Shown: positions 30,786-36,005 of the stretch, piece after piece
How positions within the stretch are numbered: position 1 is the stretch's first letter
Layout of the letters: every line of letters starts with the position of its first letter
Assembly: GCA_019693395.1 (NCBI GenBank)
Contig: JAAMXP010000626.1
Location: 1-36,005, forward strand
Direction: 5' to 3'
Source: Ettlia oleoabundans
Taxonomy: Eukaryota > Chlorophyta > Chlorophyceae > Chlamydomonadales
DNA length: 36,005 nt
The notes under the pieces: generated by a model
Told to the model about the DNA's origin: nothing
Seen by the model: the letters and a program-made list of their open reading frames with translations, nothing else
Database searches by the model: none
Program-made: the position numbers and the translations under genes

Positions 30786-33700
30786 ATGCAAGCGCTAAAG
30801 GCGCTAGCTGATGCGGGCAAAGAATTTAGGCAGCAGGCCCTGAGCGAGGCGCGGGAGATGGTAAGGATTGTTAGCATGGTTCTGGTAGAAGGGGCCCCAG
30901 GTTCAGATCTTCGCTGCATCCCCCGCAAGTTTCCTAGTGTCTCCCTTGCGCTGTTGCAGGGCCGGCAAGCGAAGGCGAAAGTTGCACCAACACTACAACG
31001 ACAAAGGCGCGGAGACAAGGTGCTTGACCTTTTTGTTGCTCCGCCTGGGGAGGGGAGGCGGGCGGGCCAGTGGACGGGCGAGCTAGGAAGGGGTAACTCG
31101 ACGGGCTGTCGGCAGCCTTTATGAGCAAGTATTGGGCAGCTTTCAACGCTTGGTTATTGATGTTGTAATCCACGCATACCATTGTTCATCTGCCTTCAAG
31201 GCTGCTGCAGGCCCTCGATGCACAGAATGGAAACGCCTCGGAGGCTCGTCGCGGATGGGGAAGCGGCCTACTTTCGCTGGGAGGAAGGGCTGGGAGTGGC
31301 GGACTGGATTCAGATTCCGAGTCAGACTCAGAGTGAGTCTCTTGAGGTGCATTCTCGGTAACATCCCCTAGATTTCAATGTTGCACGTGGTGGGGCGCAG
31401 TCAGCAGCACAGTTTGCTGGCGTTGCAGCTGCGTATCACACGGGTGCCTTGCCGCGGCATGCTGCTGGTGCAGGGAAGAGTCAGAGAGTGGGGACGACAC
31501 TGAGGAAGACCCTGACCAGCTGCTGCAGCAGCTCAAGCAGCTAACCGGAGTGGAGGTGAACAACAGCAGCAGTGCAGGTGTGGTTCAGGAGGGAACAGAT
31601 GAGCCTCGTTTGGGGTCCGCCTCTGCAGGTGCAGCAGTGGAGGAATTGTCTGGAGACGAGGCTGAAGAGGCAGTTTATGATGCAGCAGTTGAAGTGGTGG
31701 AAGGAGGGTCGTCAGCCAGCAACGGAGCAGCAGCGGAGGAGGGAAGAGGTGATTCCAGCACAGATGCGCTGGGCGGCAGCAGCAGCAGCAGCACAGGCAG
31801 CAGAGGCGGAGGTAAGCGGGCGGCTGACGCTGCTGCTCCCCCTGCTGGCAGCGGTGCGCCTGATGGGGAGCTGCAGCGACTGGTGGCGGCGCTGGAGGGG
31901 CGGCTACGGCGCATGCAGGCTGAGGCAGAGAGGCGGGACCAGCGGCTGGGTCGAGTAGCGGCGGAAAGGGATGAGCTGCTAGCTGCGATGCAGGAGGCAC
32001 AGGCGGCTAGCAAACAGGCTGTGGCTGCCAGCAAGGCGGCGCAGGCGGCCAGCCGGGAGGCGGAGGCCGCTCGGCGCAAGCTGCAGCGCCAGCTGGATGC
32101 CAGCACCAAGGCACAGGAAGAAAGCAAGGCGGCGGCCGAGAAGGCGACGGCAGCTGAACGGGCGGCGCAGCAGCGGGTGGTGCAGTTGACGGCAGAGTTG
32201 GGGGAGGCAAAAGCGGCGCTGCAGCAGAAGCAGGCAGATGCGCGGGCGCTGGGCGCTGCCGAGAAGGAAGCGCTTCAGCTCAAGATTGAGGCCATGCAGG
32301 TGGGCTCCTTCACACCTTGCTTCTTGCTCCTTCAGTCTGCCTTCACTTGCCCCCGGCTAACTAGCGGTGGTGTTGCAAGTCTTTCGAGGGGTGAGGTCTC
32401 GAAAGCAGGCACAGCCGCCAGCTTCGGGCGGCTGTGCCCTTCACCCTCTAAAGTGGTCCCATCCATCAGGTTGCATTGCGGCCCAAACCTGACAACAGAT
32501 GCTTGCAAAATGCCCACCATCTGCAACACAGCTGTCCTGTCTATTGGCCATGCTGCCCACTCGGTTTGCGAACTGTGTGCGATGTGAGGCACAGGGGACG
32601 CACCAACCCCCAGCAACGGACGGTGTTGGAGCATTACAGCTTGCCTAGTCGCCTTTGGCTGCAAACAACCTGCCTTGCTGCCTGCTTGCGTGCCTGACTG
32701 CTTGGTCTCCTTTTCCTTGCAGGCGGATGTTGATGCGGCGCGGGAGCGTGAGAGGGCGGCCGAGACGCGGGCGGCAGCAGCAGCCGAGGAGCGCGACGCA
32801 GCTGAGCTTATGCGGCAGGAAGCTGAGCGGGGGAGGCGGCAGGCGGAGCTGGCTGCATCCACAGCACAAGCACTGGCTGAGGCTGAGCGGCAGCAGCGGG
32901 CAGAGGCGCAGGGGCTGAGGTGAGGGGGGGACTACATCTATTCTTGGATGGAAGAAATTTGAAGTGTGTGCGGACTGATGGTGGGTTTCAAAGTGGAGGC
33001 CCAGACACCGCCAGCAAACAAGAGAGCCGCTTCTTTTACAGGGATGCCGGACATGTGCGCCGCTTGCATGCTGCAACGCTTGCTGTCCCCGCCTAATGAA
33101 CCACCACCCAACCTTATTGCCTCCCTCCCCTTCCTGTCCTGCTCTGCCCCCCACCCTGCAGCGAGGCCCTAAGGGCCCAAGGTGAGCAGCGTGCGCGTCG
33201 CTTTCAGGCGGCTGTTCAGGCGGCTGTGGGCGGGGTGCGCGGCGAGCTGGAGGCGGAACGAGATGCGCTGCAGGCCAGGTGGGTGCTCGACTTTTGGCTG
33301 GGGCATCACTGCATATTGCTGGCGTCGCCTGGCCTTTGCTGGCTGTGCAGACGCCTTGTTTGGTTGTGTGAATGTGGTGCTGCTTGTGCTTTCGAATGTT
33401 GTCACCTGCCGCCAGTTGGGGCTTGGTTGACAGTGTTGCATCAGGGCATTCCGAATGCGGCAGCATTGGACATAGTGCAGTGCAGTCATGCCTCCATCAG
33501 CACCCCACAGCTGGAAGCCGAGGTTGCTTCACCTCCTGACATTGGCCGCCTGCCCGTCTGTCATTGAATAAGCTGTTGTTGAATACGAGAATACACACTG
33601 CTGGTGCTGGTGCGCCTGCTGTGCCGTGCAGGCTGGACGAAGCGGAGCGCAGCGCTGGCGGGCTGCGACAGCAGCTGCAGGAGGTGCAGGGGCGGCTGGA

Positions 33701-34574
33701 GGCGCTTGAAGGGGAGCGGCGCAGCCGCACAGCCGAGGCTCAGGGAGCAGCCTTGGTGGCAGAGGAAGCGAGGCAGCAGGTGCAGGCACTGGCTAGGCAG
33801 CTGGATGCCGCCGCGGCCCGGCACGCAGAACTGCGTGAGGCGGTGGCGAGGGCAGCAGCGGCAGCGGAGGCAGCCAGGGCTGGGCAGGCTCAAGCCGAGG
33901 CGGCGGCAGCCACCAGTGCGCTGGGCCTACAGCAGGCCCAGGCGGCACATCGGGAAAAGGAAGCAGCTCTGGAAGCTAGGCTGGCGGTGATGGAGCAGCA
34001 GGCCGAGGCAGCCGCTGCCAGCCTACGAGTGGAGCGTGAAAGCGGGCTGCTGGCGGCTGCGGACGCACAGCAGGTGGCGCAGGCGGCGGCGGAAGAAGCT
34101 GCCACAGCGAAGGCGCGGGTGGAGCAGCTTGAGCGTGAGCTGGCAGCGCTGCGATCAGCCAGCGGACTCCAGGGGCAGGCGCATCGGCTCGGCAGCAGCA
34201 GCAATAGCACACACAGCAGCCGGCCAGGCCGCTCCGGTGGCGGCGGCGGTGACTTGCTTTCCTCGCTGGGCATTGGTGCCAAGCAAGCGCAGCAGGCCCA
34301 GCAGCAGCACAGGGATCCAGAGGCAGGAGGCGGCAGGCTGGATCCAGATCTGCTGCGCCGCCTGCCCCTCAGTAGCAGCGCTGTCGCTGGCACATCGGCG
34401 CGCAGGGTGGCCAAGCGAGGGGCTGGCGCTGGCAGTGCCCTGGGAGTGGTGTCGCTGCGCACCTGGCTGCTGGTGGGGTATGGCGCGGTGCTGCACCTGG
34501 CTTTGATGGTCAGCATGAATCAGCACACTCACTGCCACCACCCTGCCGCCACCCAATCACTGCCTGGGCATTGA
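30786..34574 (+). CDS. Golgin-like coiled-coil protein with C-terminal membrane anchor
   Basis: Seven exons (30786-30860, 30960-31019, 31211-31332, 31474-32299, 32723-32919, 33162-33278, 33632-34574) join in phase to 779 aa. A short basic N-terminus leads into a Ser/Asp/Glu-rich acidic region (about 75-170, with DSDSESDSE). From about 195 to 645 a long Ala/Glu/Gln/Arg-rich coiled coil follows. After a Ser/Gly-rich linker comes one hydrophobic segment, LRTWLLVGYGAVLHLALMVS (741-760), and a short His-rich tail. A C-terminal anchor containing a Tyr and a His after a long coiled coil is characteristic of golgin-84, CASP and giantin, Golgi vesicle tethers. Family membership is inferred from architecture, since coiled coils align poorly. 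Exons 1 and 2 are the least certain. The last exon may be spliced at GTCAGC near 34509, but TGTAA at 34665-34669 favours the stop used here. Confidence 0.7.
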
Positions 34575-35454
34575 GCGTATTGGCCAGTGTTTGAGCCTGC
34601 TTGCATCCCACTTGCTTGAATGCGTTGCTCCCAGGCTTATCTCATGTCCTTGTGTTACGCAGGCTGTAAAACAAGCAAGGCAGGTAGATGCCGGGCCACC
34701 AGTGGGTTCACTTTTGGCCGAGTGCAGCATGCATGAATCGCGTACTGCCGGGGCGTGCCGCGACAGATTGCATGGTGTCGGACGGGGGTGCTGTGCTGCA
34801 TATGGTACAGGGAGCATGCACATGGCACTGCTCAAGGGTAGCACAGTGGCAGTACTGCATAGCTGGCATATACAGCGGAAGATATTTTGGGAGGCATAGT
34901 CATGTTGGTCCCATGTGGATAACCCAGCGTTGACTTCGCAAAGATGCATTTTCATCATTGAGGGCGGGGCAAATGGAGGGAGGGGAGGAAACCAAAAGGG
35001 TGACTGATTAGGCAGCCCTCAGAAATACCTTTGCATGTGCTCAGTGTATTGGGGTGGGTGGGTGGGGTGGATCAAGAACGGGTCAGCAATGTTTACATGT
35101 GCATGAGTTGAAAAAGCTGTAGAGTGTTGAACAATGCATGCAGGAGAAAAGCTGCTTGAAGGCAACCGTTGGGTAATAAGCAGTGAATGCAACATCTTTT
35201 GTCCTGGTCAAAGAGGTCGGAACCAGAAGAACATAGGAGGGAGAGTTTTTACGGTATTGGGATGGAGAAGGACGACGAAAGAAACCAGTTGGGAGGGGGC
35301 AACAAAATGGCCTGCGCAAGTTGCATGTGAACACAGCAACACGCGACTAAAAATCAAAGGGGGTTGAACAAACTGCTGCGCATATTATCATCAATTTAGA
35401 CAGTGCAAGGGAGCCCGCTGGTAGGCAAGCTCCCACTGTGGGGCAGACGCCTGT
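34575..35454. other. Non-coding stretch between the golgin-like gene and the right-edge gene
   Basis: The left part holds the golgin-like 3' UTR. From about 34950 to 35400 the DNA is purine-rich on the plus strand and lower in GC than the rest. No exon with protein-like character is seen on either strand. Confidence 0.4.
34665..34669 (+). terminator. Candidate TGTAA poly(A) signal of the golgin-like gene
   Basis: This TGTAA lies about 90 nt after the assigned stop codon, a typical distance for a green-algal transcript end. Confidence 0.45.
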
Positions 35455-35680
35455 TCACGCCGCGAGCTGGGTGCTGAGGGCGGCAATGACAGCCGCTGCG
35501 TTCGAGGCAATGCGCGCGATGGCCAAACGACAGTGCAGCTCGCGCTTCATGGCCACCAGCCGGCGCAGGTGCTGCAGCTGTTGTTGGTAGCAGGCTTCCC
35601 GCTCTGGCCGCCAGGCATCGACAGTGGGATCCCGCCCCACAGCTGCTGTGCAAGGGTACGGCGCGGCGCTGACCACCCAC
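35455..35680 (-). CDS. Probable last exon of an unidentified gene that continues to the right
   Basis: The minus-strand frame ending at the TGA at 35455-35457 reads DPTVDAWRPEREACYQQQLQ, HLRRLVAMKRELHCRLAIAR and then IASNAAAVIAALSTQLAA. This composition suggests a real helical C-terminus. The acceptor is probably in the CAGCAGGGCGCAG tract near 35681. Further upstream on the same strand, about 35830-35700, another frame (LTVELNLRLPAADIIPLDSG) may be the preceding exon, but I could not join the two in phase with a normal-sized intron. The start is not in view or not recognised. No family is identified. Confidence 0.33.
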
Positions 35681-36005
35681 CTGCGCCCTGCTGCTTCTTA
35701 GTGCTACAGCGGCGCACCACCAGGTATCCACTGTCAAGTGGGATGATGTCTGCAGCGGGCAACCGCAGGTTGAGCTCCACAGTCAGGCTGGCAAGGGTTT
35801 TGGGTCTGGGAGCCTTGCACGGTTTAAAGGTGGTTGATTGCTCCCTCCTATGCAGGCAGACCAACTACGCAATTCGCACTTGCGAGACAATTGGGGCCCT
35901 TTGCGCGAAAAGCGCTCTTTTCTGCTCCACAGCGCCATAGCATGGGAGCCAGGGATGCCTGCCAGAGCCTGCCAGTTGGGCTGATCCGGCAAGGCTGCAT
36001 CGAGA

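Noticed and set aside
31533..32127. Long minus-strand frames over the golgin-like gene
   Set aside because: They are Leu/Pro/Cys-rich mirrors of the Ala/Glu/Gln coiled-coil coding sequence and have no domain.

Overview
The window looks like nuclear DNA of a green alga (Chlorophyta; a trebouxiophyte such as a Chlorella relative is plausible but not proven). The sequence is GC-rich. Genes are split by many short GT-AG introns, and exon phases join consistently. Several protein sets are typical of photosynthetic eukaryotes: a plastid-type ribosomal protein L18, a VTC2-type GDP-L-galactose phosphorylase, a P-class PPR protein, a bacterial-type RNase M5 with an N-terminal extension, and a complex I-type gamma carbonic anhydrase. 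There is no operon structure, CRISPR array, insertion sequence or rRNA gene.

Layout from left to right. Positions 1-240 hold a fragment of an unidentified gene. Four confident genes then lie on the minus strand: cysteine dioxygenase (1041-2288), plastid bL18 (3177-4532), GDP-L-galactose phosphorylase/VTC2 (5595-8558) and an AAMP-type WD40 protein (9952-12255). A possible small two-exon minus-strand gene sits between the last two (8799-9309). A 330-bp divergent promoter region separates the WD40 gene from a large plus-strand gene for an App1-like (DUF2183) phosphatidate phosphatase (12586-19080); one of its introns contains an 80-N assembly gap. A plus-strand PPR gene (19916-23837) converges on a minus-strand RNase M5/Toprim gene (24235-25880). 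That gene diverges from a plus-strand run: an ATG18/WIPI PROPPIN (26191-28892), gamma carbonic anhydrase (29107-30466) and a golgin-like coiled-coil protein with a C-terminal membrane anchor (30786-34574). The last exon of an unidentified minus-strand gene lies near the right edge.

The genes do not form one pathway. They are ordinary housekeeping and organelle genes: organelle RNA and translation (bL18, PPR, RNase M5), redox, sulfur and ascorbate metabolism (CDO, VTC2), membrane, lipid and autophagy functions (App1-like, ATG18, golgin), mitochondrial complex I (gamma-CA) and ribosome biogenesis (AAMP/SQT1 family). The most notable points are two GC-AG introns with the same donor, a zinc-ligand substitution in the gamma-CA, a very large insertion in the App1 catalytic domain, an animal-type cysteine dioxygenase that keeps the Cys-Tyr cofactor pair, a readable PPR code, a 324-nt stop-free intron in the WD40 gene, and two separate 28-bp tandem duplications. 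I found no clear new multi-gene system. All exon models were built by eye and need transcript evidence.
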